64,000 nucleotides of DNA from Bradyrhizobium sp. AZCC 2262. Lineage in GTDB: Bacteria > Pseudomonadota > Alphaproteobacteria > Rhizobiales > Xanthobacteraceae. How positions within the stretch are numbered: the stretch's first letter is position 1; the number at the start of each line of letters is the position of its first letter. Shown here one piece after another: positions 8,888 through 17,328 of this stretch. The stretch is taken from NCBI RefSeq assembly GCF_036924535.1, contig NZ_JAZHRT010000001.1, positions 2,480,001-2,544,000 of the forward strand, given 5' to 3'. The notes under the pieces are model-generated. The model was not told where the DNA came from. It saw only the letters and a program-made list of their open reading frames with translations, and did not search any database. Made by a program: the position numbers and the translations under genes.

Positions 8888-9921
8888 GATGCTGCTCCTC
8901 GCTCGCCGGTGAAGTCAAAGAGAACCACGCCATTCCGGCTTGGCCGGCCCACATGCGCGACTGCGTCGGCAATCCGCGATGGCGGGTAGCTCGCTGCGAC
9001 CTCGAACAACTGGGGCTCGAGCGCGAGTCGTTGCGCGAGGACGACATCAGCTTGGCGTATGTCGGCCGGCTGTTGCATCCATTGTCCGAGGAACACACCC
9101 TTGAGCGTCAGGGCGCGGGGCGCAAACAGCCGGATATCGCTCGCTTCGCCGCCAAGTGAGCCGAAATTGATGACCGTCCCGGTCCCTTCAGCCAAGAGGT
9201 CAGCGACGTCGCCGAGCAGGGCGCCGCCGACACTGTCGATCGCGATGTGAATCTTCGTACCCTCGGCGGCGGCCCTCGCACGCTCCTTCCAGCCGGCTGC
9301 GTCCGTCGCAAGGATCGGCGAGCTGGGCAGGAGCTCGGCCAGCTTCTCCGCGCCCACTTCGCTTCGCACCAGCCGGATGACTTTCACGCCTCGGTCGGTC
9401 AGGAGCTTACCTAGAAGCCGCCCGACGGCAGATCCCGCGGCGGTCAGCAGCACGACAACGCCAGCGCGCGAGTCTGGGGGCACCGATTCATGCGCCGTTC
9501 TGATCGCGGTGAGCGCCGTGGCGGTGTTGATCAGGAGTTGCGCGCCGATTTCGTCCGGAATCGTGTCCGGCAACGGCGTCACGGACCCGACCGGAACGAC
9601 CACTTCGTCACGCCACGAGCCAGGCGCAGGAAAGAACGCGACCCTGAGTCCTTGCCTTAATCCCAGGCTTGTATCGACGCGCGCCCCGACTTCGCTGACG
9701 ACACCGGCACCTTCAAATCCTGGGACCCGCCCGCCTGGCCCGATCGACGGCGGTGTGCCGAACGCGGGCGATCCCATGACGCCCAGCAAATCGCCGGGAT
9801 GGATCGGCGCGCAGGAAACGCGGACCCGAACCTGGTTTGGCCCAAGTGGCTCGGACGAGCCTTCTTCAGCCCGAAGCAATTCTGACGGCTGTCCGAGCTC
9901 GTGGTGGACGATCCTCCGCAT
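8884..9921 (-). CDS. NADPH:quinone reductase-like medium-chain oxidoreductase
   Basis: A 345-residue zinc-free medium-chain reductase. It has CAPIHPGDLLGVMG and GFEGAGVVSEVGA in the catalytic half, and LLTAAGSAVGRLLGKLL as the NADPH-binding turn, with VIRLVRSE after it. The family resembles mitochondrial trans-2-enoyl-CoA reductase and bacterial quinone reductases. It is the first gene of a two-gene minus-strand operon and overlaps the next gene by four bases. The start ATG at 9921 follows GGAGG. It is divergent from a related but different quinone reductase at 10434. Confidence 0.86.
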   Translation of the reverse strand: MRRIVHHELGQPSELLRAEEGSSEPLGPNQVRVRVSCAPIHPGDLLGVMGSPAFGTPPSIGPGGRVPGFEGAGVVSEVGARVDTSLGLRQGLRVAFFPAPGSWRDEVVVPVGSVTPLPDTIPDEIGAQLLINTATALTAIRTAHESVPPDSRAGVVVLLTAAGSAVGRLLGKLLTDRGVKVIRLVRSEVGAEKLAELLPSSPILATDAAGWKERARAAAEGTKIHIAIDSVGGALLGDVADLLAEGTGTVINFGSLGGEASDIRLFAPRALTLKGVFLGQWMQQPADIRQADVVLAQRLALEPQLFEVAASYPPSRIADAVAHVGRPSRNGVVLFDFTGERGAAS

Positions 9922-10433
9922 TTGAACCTCCAGCTGCTAAGCGCCGGACGTCAGATCACCCCGGCGCGCTTTTGACGAAATTCGAAAGACGTCGGCCTCA
10001 CGTGCCACAAAGATATGCGCGCCGCGGGGCCAACAGATAACTTCCGCCTGGCGGCGCCTTCCATGTCATTGTTGCCTCCATTTCGGCCATCTAGTCCCAA
10101 GCCGAACGAAATAAGCGGCAACCGGAGGCGCGCATCGGCGCGAGCCAGCGCGATGCGGTCCAGATCGCAGTGAACCTGGTCCGGCAAATGGTTCGCCTGA
10201 CTATGCCGTGCGTGGCCGTCTGAAGTGCGTAGCCGTATCCGACTTTGCTTTGAAAGCACGTCCCGAAAGGAGGCATCTGTGTCCTCACCCAATGATCGCT
10301 CTCGCAAGTACGGTGGTGCCGCGTCGTTTCGCAAACGGAGAGTTGTCGCGGAATGTCCCATTGCTGCGATCCAGGCAATTGCGGCCACGAGGAACGAGCG
10401 GGGTAGCGATGGTAAAAGGTGGAGGAATCGAAC
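9922..10433. promoter_or_regulatory. Divergent promoter region with an inverted repeat
   Basis: This 512-bp gap between two divergent oxidoreductase genes shows no supported gene. TTCGGC (10082-10087) and GCCGAA (10101-10106) form a perfect 6-bp inverted repeat with a 13-bp spacer. GGAGG at 10421-10425 serves the gene at 10434. Confidence 0.35.
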
Positions 10434-11426
10434 ATGCGTGCGGCGTTCATCACGGGTTACGGCGACAATTCGGTAGTGGGGTCTGGGGAGATTGCCGATC
10501 CCACTCCCGGCGCGGATGAGGCACTGATCGAGGTGCGGGCGGCGGGGACCAACCCGGTCGAAATCCCGATGAGGGAGGGGCATTTCAAAGCTACGCTTCC
10601 CTTCAGTTTCCCGCAGGTCATGGGTTACGACATTGCGGGTGTGGTCGCATCGGCGCCCACGGGCTCCACGTTCGTGGCGGGCGATGAGGTCTACGCTCGG
10701 CTACCTAACCGCCGGCTTGGTGCTTATGCCGAGCGTGCCATTGTTCCCGTTGGTTTCCTGGCCCGCAAACCTCGATCTCTTTCCTTTGAAGAAGCCGCGA
10801 GTCTCCCGACGGTCGCACTGACGACCTGGCAAGCGTTCGTAGAGAGGGCGCAACTCAAGTCAGGCGAGCGCGTGCTGATACAGGCTGGAGCCGGGGGTGT
10901 CGGCGCCTTCGCAATCCAACTCGCGAAGCACATGGGCGCCTTTATCGTCGCGACCGGAGGTCCAAATAGCCAGGATTTCATGGCGAAGCTCGGGGCCGAC
11001 CGTACGATCGACTATACACGTGAAAAGTTCGAAGACGCCGGGCCTTTCGATGTCGTCTACGATGGCGTTTGCGGACCGCTGATTGAGCGCGGGATCGACG
11101 CCCTGCGTGAAGGCGGCCGTTATGTCGGTCTGGTTCGTGTTGCGGACGCTCGGTCCTATCGCGAGATCGGTCTTCCGGCAGCGATCGCCGAGCAGGCCGC
11201 GGCAGGCGTCCGACTTTTGGTCGAACGAGCCAGCGCCCGCAAGGCAAGTTTCCACGGCCCCCTCACGCGCCCTGACGGCGCCCAGTTGGCGGAAATCGCG
11301 CAGGTTGTCGACAGCGGTGCCATCCGTGCCACGGTGAGCAAGACCTACAGGCTCGATGAACTCGCCTCTGCGTACGAGGTGCTCGCCGGGGGACATGCGC
11401 GCGGGAAACTCGTCATCGTACCTTGA
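10434..11426 (+). CDS. NADP-dependent quinone oxidoreductase family protein
   Basis: A 330-residue medium-chain reductase of the zeta-crystallin type. AGTNPVEIPMREG is in the catalytic half, QAGAGGVGAFAIQLAKHMG in the nucleotide-binding half, and VYDGVCG plus GKLVIVP close the protein. Start ATG 10434 lies behind GGAGG at 10421-10425. It is a close paralogue of the gene at 49235-50254: both share the TGFG or TGYG start, PTVALTTWQ and the GKLVI end. Its stop overlaps the next start (ATGA at 11423-11426), coupling it to the crotonase-type gene. Confidence 0.88.
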   Translation: MRAAFITGYGDNSVVGSGEIADPTPGADEALIEVRAAGTNPVEIPMREGHFKATLPFSFPQVMGYDIAGVVASAPTGSTFVAGDEVYARLPNRRLGAYAERAIVPVGFLARKPRSLSFEEAASLPTVALTTWQAFVERAQLKSGERVLIQAGAGGVGAFAIQLAKHMGAFIVATGGPNSQDFMAKLGADRTIDYTREKFEDAGPFDVVYDGVCGPLIERGIDALREGGRYVGLVRVADARSYREIGLPAAIAEQAAAGVRLLVERASARKASFHGPLTRPDGAQLAEIAQVVDSGAIRATVSKTYRLDELASAYEVLAGGHARGKLVIVP

Positions 11427-12382
11427 TGACGGATCACGAGAGGGAAGCACCGATGACCGAGATTGATCGGCGGACCTTCATTGCCGTCATCGGGGTCGCA
11501 GCCGCCACTCTGGCGCCCCTCGGATCGGCAAACGCTTCGCGGACCAATCCAGCAACAGACAACGCGAAAGGAAACAAAATGAGCAACGTGACGACCAGGA
11601 TCACCATCGATAAGCAGGTGCCGGGATTTTGGCGTGTGACGCTCAATCATCCGCCAATCAACACGGTCGACGATCAGATGTACGACGAGATCTTCGACCT
11701 CGTCGAAGCGATCGAGGCCGAGCCGTCCCTCAAGGTCGTGACCTTCGAGAGCGCAAATCCGGACTACTTCCTCGCCCATTATGGCGTGGGAGAATCGACC
11801 AGCCGTTTCGGCAAGCCGCGTTGGATCGAGGCGGCGACCAGGCTTAGCCACAGCAATGTTCTCAGCATCGCTGTGATCCGTGGCCGGGCGCGCGGCGGCG
11901 GAAGCGAGTTCGCGTTGGCCTGCGACCTGCGCTTTGCCAGCCGGGAGAAGGCTATCTTTGGTCAGCCGGAGGTCGGCTTCGGCATGATTGCAGGCGGGGG
12001 CGCGCTTGCGCGCCTGCCCCTTCTGGTCGGGCGATCGAGGTCAATCGAGATCGCGCTTGGCGGAGATGATTTCGATGCCGAGATGGCTGAGAGATATGGC
12101 TGGATCACCCGCGCCATCCCGGACGCGAAGCTCGACGGCTTCGTCGCCAATTTCGTGCGCCGGATTCTGTCATTCGATAGCCAGGCGCTGAATGCCACCA
12201 AGGCGATCCTCAATCAATCCGGCTTGCCCACCCAGGTCGCGCTTCAATCGACGCAAGCGACCTTCGGGGGGCTCTTGAGGTCTCCGGCAGCGGCCCAAAA
12301 GATGACCAAATCCCGTGAACGCGGCCTTGGGACCGCCGGCGAATTCGAGCTCGACCTCGGTCGCCAGATCGGGGACCTGTAG
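11423..12382 (+). CDS. Crotonase-family protein with an in-frame Tat-type leader
   Basis: The C-terminal 267 residues, from the Met encoded at 11579, form a complete crotonase domain: VIRGRARGGGSEFALACDL with the catalytic-type Glu, then GQPEVGFGMIAGGG. In front of it, in the same frame, lie about 50 residues that read as a twin-arginine leader: DRRTFIAVIGVAAATLAPLG, then SANAS. Two start sites look functional: ATG 11453 (or 11423), with GAGGGA upstream, and ATG 11579, with GAAAGGAAAC before it. The cytoplasmic form starting at 11579 is what the family predicts. The leader may be the residue of another exported protein's gene, or may give a second, exported product. The gene overlaps the quinone reductase gene at 11423-11426. 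Confidence 0.8.
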   Translation: MMTDHEREAPMTEIDRRTFIAVIGVAAATLAPLGSANASRTNPATDNAKGNKMSNVTTRITIDKQVPGFWRVTLNHPPINTVDDQMYDEIFDLVEAIEAEPSLKVVTFESANPDYFLAHYGVGESTSRFGKPRWIEAATRLSHSNVLSIAVIRGRARGGGSEFALACDLRFASREKAIFGQPEVGFGMIAGGGALARLPLLVGRSRSIEIALGGDDFDAEMAERYGWITRAIPDAKLDGFVANFVRRILSFDSQALNATKAILNQSGLPTQVALQSTQATFGGLLRSPAAAQKMTKSRERGLGTAGEFELDLGRQIGDL

Positions 12383-12509
12383 CCAGGTGGATTCGGTGAA
12401 GTCGGCGTTCGCCCGCCCGGGCTTCCGTTAGCGCGCGCTCTGGCTGGCCGCCAACGGCCTTGGCCGGCGCGCGAGTTGGAGCTGAACACGATCAAGGAGG
12501 GGAGCGACT

Positions 12510-13299
12510 ATGCAGGCTAACAAACTGTTTGATCTCGGCGGAAAGGTTGCGCTGGTGACTGGCGGATCGCGCGGCATCGGATTCCAGATGGCCGAGGCGC
12601 TCGGCGAGATGGGCTGCAAGCTGGCGATCAGCGCGCGAAAGCAGATCGAACTCGATGCCGCATCGGCCGCTCTGCGGAAGGCAAACATCGAAGTCCTGAC
12701 CGTCGCCAACGACCTCGGTACTGCGCCCGCCGACGCGGCAGCGAGCCTCGTTGGCGCGGTGCTCGACCACTATGGCAAGATCGACATCCTCGTCAACAAT
12801 GCGGGTACGGTGTGGGGCGCCTCGGCCATCGAGCACAGCCCGGAAGCCTGGCGCAAGGTGATGGGGCTGAACGTCGATGCGTGTTTTCACGTTGCGCGCG
12901 AGGTCGCGCGCCGCTCTGATCCCCAATAACTCCGGCAAGATCATCAACATCGCGTCGATCGCGGGGTTCGGCGGTTCCCGCCCCGACGGCGGGGTCTTCT
13001 CGGTCGCCTACAATACGAGCAAGGGGGCGTTAATTACGCTCACCCAGGCGCTCGCGACCGAGTGGGGCAGACACAACATCAACGTCAACGCCATCTGTCC
13101 GGGCTATTTCCCGACGAAGCTGTCGGCCGGGCTGGCGGAACGGGCCGATGAGATCGCGAAGGTCACGCCGCTGGGCCGCGCTGGCGGTGACTACGATATC
13201 AAGGGCTCGGTCGTGTTTTTCGCCTCTGAAGCGTCACGCCACGTCAGCGGTCAGGCGCTTGCGATCGACGGCGGCGGTTCCGCCGTAATCCTGAATTGA
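12510..13299 (+). pseudogene. SDR-family oxidoreductase, frameshifted
   Basis: Two frames together make one full SDR. The first (12510-12929) has TGGSRGIG, NNAG and the sequence to HVAREVARR. The second (from about 12912 to 13299) has IPNNSGKIINIAS, the YNTSK catalytic pair, NAICPGYF and the AIDGGGS end. The break falls in the GC-alternating stretch around 12908-12915, where two bases appear to be missing. Apart from that, the Ser, Tyr and Lys catalytic residues are all present. The first frame starts at ATG 12510 behind AAGGAGG. Family context suggests 3-oxoacyl-ACP reductase or gluconate dehydrogenase-like chemistry. It is either a recent pseudogene or a sequencing error. Confidence 0.82.
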
Positions 13300-13363
13300 C
13301 GGGGTTGTCTCGGATCATCTCCTCGCATCCTCGCAATCGAAGCGTAAGAAGGAAGCGGTTGAA

Positions 13364-14066
13364 ATGGATATCGGGATAATCGGGGCCACGGGCAATATCG
13401 GGCAGCGCGTGGTTCGAGAGGCGCACGGTCGCGATCATCGGGTTACCGGATTCACGCGAGACCCAGCGAAACTGCAGGGCGCTGACCCCGACATCAGCTG
13501 GAAGGCGATCGACGTGCTCGACGCCGGTTCGGTGCGTCGCGTCATCGGTGGGCTCGACGTACTCATCAGTCTCTACCAGCCCGGCAACGCGGCGAAGGAC
13601 TTCGGTGCCTCGGTCGCACGTGCGATCGCGGATCCCTCCGTCTATGTGACCCGCCGCAAAGGCCCTTTTGTCCGCTCTCGAGTATCATCCGCGGACACGG
13701 CTGATTGTGGTGGGAGGCGCTGGCAGCTTGGAAATTCGTCCGGGCGTGACAAATGCCGATTCTCCAGAAGAGCTGCGGCGGGGCCTCGAGCTTTTGGGCC
13801 TTCCAGGCGACTATGAGGCCGCGGTGCGCGGTCATCGCGACGCTCTGAATGTCTATCGAATGTCGAATCGGCTCTGGACCTATTTCAGCCCGGCGGGCTC
13901 AATTTACGCCGGCGGGCGCACGGGCCGATTCAGACTGGGCGGCGATCAACTCCTCGTCGACGCGAACGGGCGGAGCCGCATTTCATTCGAGGACGCTGCC
14001 GTGGCCCTGATCGACGAGGCAGAGCTTCCACGGCACATCCAGCGCCGCTTCACCATCGGTTATTGA
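13364..14066 (+). pseudogene. NAD(P)-binding NmrA/YwnB-like protein, frameshifted
   Basis: The first frame (13364 to about 13660) gives the Rossmann start IGIIGATGNIGQRVVREA and SWKAIDVLDAGSV. The second (about 13662-14066) gives RLIVVGGAGSLEIRPG and ISFEDAAVALIDEAE, the rest of a YwnB/NmrA-like atypical SDR. The break is near 13660-13662, in CAAAGGCCC, and looks like a single extra base or two lost ones. GAAGGAAG precedes the ATG. It lies 64 bp behind the frameshifted SDR, so two neighbouring genes are broken in the same way. Confidence 0.8.
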
Positions 14067-14170
14067 GACCAAAACGCATCCATTCTGTCGCTCAGGTCAG
14101 CCGGATGTCCGGCAGCTTAGCGGAGGATCATCCCCGCCCATGCGCTGATCCTTGGTCCGACTGATCGCTT

Positions 14171-14208
14171 GCGCCCGACGCAAATCGAACGTGTAACCTT
14201 TGCCTTCA
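14171..14208 (-). repeat. Degenerate 3' half of a tRNA-Arg (older att-like copy)
   Basis: On the minus strand this reads GAAGGCAAAGGTTACACG, then TTCGATTTGCGTCGGGCGC. It is a decayed version of the tRNA fragment at 14305-14349. The T-arm pairing is partly lost and the CCA end is gone. Confidence 0.6.
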
Positions 14209-14304
14209 GCGTCGAATTTTTGTTCGGATTGCTGACTCGCTCGAATGCGCGGGCCCGGAGTCTTTATCGGATCGCGCATATCGCGCTGTAAAATAAGAAA
14301 AAAC

Positions 14305-14349
14305 TGGCGCGCCCGACACGATTCGAACGTGTGACCTTTGCCTTCGGAG
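14305..14349 (-). repeat. 3' half of tRNA-Arg(CCG), likely attachment-site scar
   Basis: The minus strand runs from CTCCGAAGG (anticodon loop with CCG) through a T-arm with GTTCGAATC to CGGGCGCGCCA. This is the 3' half of a tRNA-Arg(CCG) including the CCA end. No 5' half follows upstream of the anticodon loop, so it is not a working tRNA. Tyrosine integrases often cross over in the anticodon loop or T-arm and leave exactly such a 3' fragment. A phage-type resolvase stub begins right where the tRNA similarity ends. Confidence 0.75.
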
Positions 14350-14499
14350 AGCAAGGTTCACGCCACAGCGAAGGGAAACGCGACCAAGCCAGAAATGCAG
14401 GTGGCCGCGAAGGAGAGGTGGGGTGCGGACCTCGGTGAGGATGAGGCTGATGCCGCTTGGACCGGCGCCTTCGCGTTAGATGCCGGCCTTTTCACCTAA
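14350..14499 (+). pseudogene. C-terminal stub of a phage-type RuvC Holliday-junction resolvase
   Basis: The plus frame from 14350 to the TAA at 14497-14499 codes 49 residues containing KVHATAKGNATKPEM, ERWG and EDEADAAWTGAFAL. These match the last helix region of RuvC-like crossover-junction endonucleases in prophages (the KGNA...K and D-EADA signatures). The N-terminal catalytic part is absent because the sequence starts at the tRNA fragment. The last 24 bases overlap the end of the DUF4238 gene in antisense. Confidence 0.7.
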
Positions 14500-15399
14500 C
14501 GCGAGCTGAGCCCTAGGCTTCCTGAAGAAATCGATATCCAGATGAGCCTCCTGGGAAAGATGCTTCGCCACAAAACTCAACTCGGTTTTGTCTGTTCCCC
14601 AGGCGTAACGCTGGGCTCTTCTGATGACGTGTTTATTGACCGACTTGACCAACTCACGGTTAGGGATGGCGCGCAACCTATTCGCCTGCTCCCTCGTGTT
14701 CGTGGCTAGGAAAAGGCGCGTCGGGCTTATCGGTAGTAAAAGGTAGGAGTGTGGGTGGGCAAGTCCATGTTCGAAGATGACGGGTCTGTCTGAGGTAAAC
14801 AGCTTGCGCCCGACCTTGGTAACATCGATTGTCCACCACTCCATCTCATTAATTCGGCTTCCGATGGTGGTGTTGTCGATTTGGTCCATTGTAAACCGCA
14901 GACCAACCCGTTCCGCGGATGATGCGATGCGGTCGATGTAATCAGTGTCGCCAGGCTTCTTCGCTCGATTGTACTCTTCCACGCGGTTATCGTAATCATG
15001 AAGCCAAAAGTCCTCTAGAAACTTCCTGGCTTCCCTAACGCGCTCTGGATTTCGAAATATCAGGCCGGTTACAAAGCGCGACCAGGCACTCCGTGAAGGC
15101 ACAGTCCAGGCCGGCGTATCTTCACCTAGCAACACATCGAGCGCTTTTTTGGCGAGGCTGTCCACCTGAGCCATGAATTTGCGCTCGACGGCCTCAGACA
15201 GGTCTTCAGGCACGCCGGTTAGACGGTATAGGCCGCGCTCATATCCCGTTCCCTTTGGGCCTGTTGGACGCACCGAGACTTCCGAACGGCCATTGGGTCT
15301 ACTGAACTCATAAAGGCGGCCGTTGCCGTCTGCCCATTGTGATAGATAAAGCACCGGGATGTAGTGGTGCTTCGGAAGCTTTGTTGGACCTTTGGCCAT
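14476..15399 (-). CDS. DUF4238 domain-containing protein
   Basis: A 307-residue protein whose N-terminus, KHHYIPVLYLSQW (about residues 10-22), is the hallmark of DUF4238. A second conserved block, FTSDRPVIFEHG, comes at about two thirds of the length. No signal peptide or membrane segment is seen. The molecular function of DUF4238 is not established; such genes are common on mobile and accessory DNA. It lies directly inside the tRNA-Arg scar, and its base composition looks less GC-rich than its neighbours, consistent with cargo of an integrated element. Its ATG shares CATG with the divergent gene at 15398. Confidence 0.85.
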   Translation of the reverse strand: MAKGPTKLPKHHYIPVLYLSQWADGNGRLYEFSRPNGRSEVSVRPTGPKGTGYERGLYRLTGVPEDLSEAVERKFMAQVDSLAKKALDVLLGEDTPAWTVPSRSAWSRFVTGLIFRNPERVREARKFLEDFWLHDYDNRVEEYNRAKKPGDTDYIDRIASSAERVGLRFTMDQIDNTTIGSRINEMEWWTIDVTKVGRKLFTSDRPVIFEHGLAHPHSYLLLPISPTRLFLATNTREQANRLRAIPNRELVKSVNKHVIRRAQRYAWGTDKTELSFVAKHLSQEAHLDIDFFRKPRAQLALGEKAGI

Positions 15400-15802
15400 G
15401 TTCGGAATTAATAGCTCAGTAGCATTCTACGGGAAGATGCTGGAAGACTACGACGATTTTGTCGAGCAATCTGGCTCCCCGCGACACGCCATCAACTGCA
15501 TGCTGTCAGCGTACCACATGGCAGAATGGATTTGGGGCGATCGGCTTCAGACCGACTACGCTACATGGAAAGCGCTGGGAATTAGAGATAGAGAGTCGTT
15601 CCTTGCGTGGGTCGACAAGTCCCAAATTTGGTTCAAGATCACGCAAGCGGTCGCCAACGGCAGCAAGCACTTCGCCAGTAAACTGGCCAAAACCAAATCT
15701 TCTCCTAGCTATGTCGAGGATGGGTACGTCGAAGATGGATACCAAAAGCGCCTGCTTGAGGTCGAAGTGAAGAGGGCCGTTGGATTGAAGCCGTCATCGT
15801 AA
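15398..15802 (+). CDS. Hypothetical protein, accessory-DNA type
   Basis: A 134-residue protein of unrecognised function. It contains a helical-looking core (KMLEDYDDFVEQ, CMLSAYHMAEWIWGD) and a repeated short unit, YVEDGYVEDGY, near the C-terminus. ATG 15398 is inside CATG and overlaps the start codon of the divergent DUF4238 gene. A TTG at 15392 and an ATG at 15437 are other possible starts in frame. It has no signal peptide or membrane segment. Composition and position tie it to the mobile DNA beside the tRNA scar. A nucleic-acid or toxin/antitoxin role cannot be shown. Confidence 0.6.
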   Translation: MFGINSSVAFYGKMLEDYDDFVEQSGSPRHAINCMLSAYHMAEWIWGDRLQTDYATWKALGIRDRESFLAWVDKSQIWFKITQAVANGSKHFASKLAKTKSSPSYVEDGYVEDGYQKRLLEVEVKRAVGLKPSS

Positions 15803-15988
15803 TTGAAGACGTTGTTATGTTCTGGAGGGATTTCTTTAAGCAGTACCGGCCGCAGGAAAAGCTTCCTCAGCCGAGAAATCCCTTCACTGTGATGCCGGAT
15901 TAGATTGCAGCATCTCGACCTTGGCTTCAGCCTGGCGAAAGTCTGCTGCGTCCTTAAGCGGAGATCCTCGGGCTATGCGGACCGATCG

Positions 15989-16456
15989 ATGACGTTCAGA
16001 ATCGGGATCATTTCGGACACGCACGGGCTGTTGAGGCCCGAGGCCGAGCGCCGTTTGACCGGCGTCGATCAAATCATTCACGGCGGAGATATTGGGCATC
16101 CCGACATCATCGGCGCGCTTCGCAAGATTGCGCCGGTCGCCGCGATTAGAGGAAATGTGGACACCGGTGATTGGGCGGGCGAATACGCCGACACCGAACT
16201 CGTGCGGCTCGCGGGACGAGCCATCTTCGTGCTTCACGACCTCAAGACGCTGCAGATCGATCCAGTGGCCCTCGGCATAGACGTCGTTGTCTCCGGCCAT
16301 TCGCACGTGCCGAAGGTCGATACGGTCGGCGGGGTGCTCTACTTGAATCCGGGAAGCGCAGGCAGGCGGCGTTTCAAGTTGCCGATCACGCTTGCGACGC
16401 TCGAGATCACGCCCGACTGCCTGCGACCGGTGATCCACGACCTCGAACGCGACTGA
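15989..16456 (+). CDS. YfcE/MJ0936-type metallophosphoesterase
   Basis: A 155-residue calcineurin-like phosphodiesterase. Metal-binding motifs are in order: GIISDTHG near residues 6-13, IIHGGDIG, RGNVDTG, and SGHSHVP followed by NPGS. These supply the usual dinuclear Asp/His/Asn ligands. Size and motifs match the YfcE family, which cleaves phosphodiesters of unknown cellular substrate. The start at ATG 15989 gives the standard MTFRIGIISDTHG opening. Confidence 0.92.
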   Translation: MTFRIGIISDTHGLLRPEAERRLTGVDQIIHGGDIGHPDIIGALRKIAPVAAIRGNVDTGDWAGEYADTELVRLAGRAIFVLHDLKTLQIDPVALGIDVVVSGHSHVPKVDTVGGVLYLNPGSAGRRRFKLPITLATLEITPDCLRPVIHDLERD

Positions 16457-16471
16457 ATCCCTCCCGAGGTC

Positions 16472-16503
16472 CTGGAGGGACCTCTACCTGGAGGGACCTC
16501 TAC
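16472..16503 (+). repeat. Two perfect tandem 16-bp repeats
   Basis: CTGGAGGGACCTCTAC occurs twice without spacing (16472-16487 and 16488-16503), starting 16 bp after the metallophosphoesterase stop. Each unit contains GAGGGACCTC, a near palindrome. No function is apparent. Confidence 0.8.
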
Positions 16504-16934
16504 AAAGGGGGCGAATTGAGAAGGACGAACGCGGATCGGAGCAGAAGGCGACTAGTGCGGTCCCGAGGCGAGGCCTCTCTCGTCGGAGGAAACGGGCTCC
16601 GAGCGGCTTTCAGGGGCGCGGTCGGGTGCGAGGTGTCGAACCTGAAATGACGTCCACGTTCGGTCGTGAGCTGATGCGGTTGGCTTGGAAGCCCGGCCTC
16701 GGACCAGGGATCTAGAGTTCTGATCCTCTCTATCTTGGATGTCGCTCGATAGCGTCCGATAGGACGCCGGATCAGGACCAAATCGCACGCGGGCAAAACC
16801 GACACCAGCGCCCATCGGGCAGGGCGCCCGAGTCGGTGAATCATGAGTTAATTTTCCGGCAAATTTCGCCGCTTGGCGACCCCTCGACTCAGTCTATGAC
16901 GTCTTCGTCGCACGAAAAATGCGGGTGCACGCAG
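16504..16934. other. Non-coding stretch, nothing recognised
   Basis: About 430 bases with no open frame resembling a known protein on either strand and no clear RNA or repeat. Confidence 0.4.
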
Positions 16935-17078
16935 ATGCCGAATTCGAATGACGTCGCCAGCAACGAGATGCTTTGGGAGCGCGTCCTGTCCCTGCTCGTC
17001 GTGGGTGCCAGCGTGTTGGGGGGAAGCGCCGTGTTGCTGATAATGGCGTTACCACCAGTCCTTCACGGATTTCCATAG
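16935..17078 (+). CDS. Possible small single-pass membrane protein
   Basis: An open frame of 47 residues starts at ATG 16935. It has a polar N-terminus (MPNSNDVASNEM) and one hydrophobic segment of about 22 residues, including LLVVGASVLGGSAVLLIMAL. There is no convincing ribosome-binding site. It is unrecognised; it may be an orphan small ORF or chance. The similar-sized membrane ORF at 63173 shows no clear sequence match. Confidence 0.3.
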   Translation: MPNSNDVASNEMLWERVLSLLVVGASVLGGSAVLLIMALPPVLHGFP

Positions 17079-17130
17079 TGGCAGAACGAGTTTTGAGTGG
17101 CAGGCGAGCCAAGTTGAGCGTCGAACGAAA

Positions 17131-17283
17131 CGTCCAACAATACGTCCAACACGAAAATAGGCCGAAGGCGTAAGTAATTGGAGTCGTTGACAGAAATCGA
17201 CAGAAAAATTTGAGTCGGAGCGCTTCACCCGCTCTACGATTTTCCACGCCACTCTACGATTTTGTGCGATTTGGCACGCTCTT
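17131..17283 (+). repeat. Non-coding repeat element, left copy
   Basis: It opens with CGTCCAACAATACGTCCAAC and ends with GCTTCACCCGCTCTACGATT and a second CTCTACGATTTT. Within it CTCTACGATTTT occurs twice, 20 bp apart (17232 and 17252). The same order of blocks recurs at 21231-21395 in the same orientation. The two copies bracket the LysR to DUF427 cassette. Confidence 0.75.
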
Positions 17284-17328
17284 AAGCGCGCGTCTTCTCG
17301 CCGACGAGCCGTTTGAGATCAACCTCTC

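Noticed and set aside
9951..10080. Possible GlxA-gene remnant upstream of 9921, because ATGGAGGCAA resembles the region before 687
   Set aside because: Similarity is limited to the ribosome-site bases; the following 20 codons do not match the GlxA-type protein.
15817..15903. 28-codon open frame starting MFWRDFFKQYRPQEK
   Set aside because: It has only a weak ribosome site and no recognisable features; it may be chance or trailing mobile DNA.
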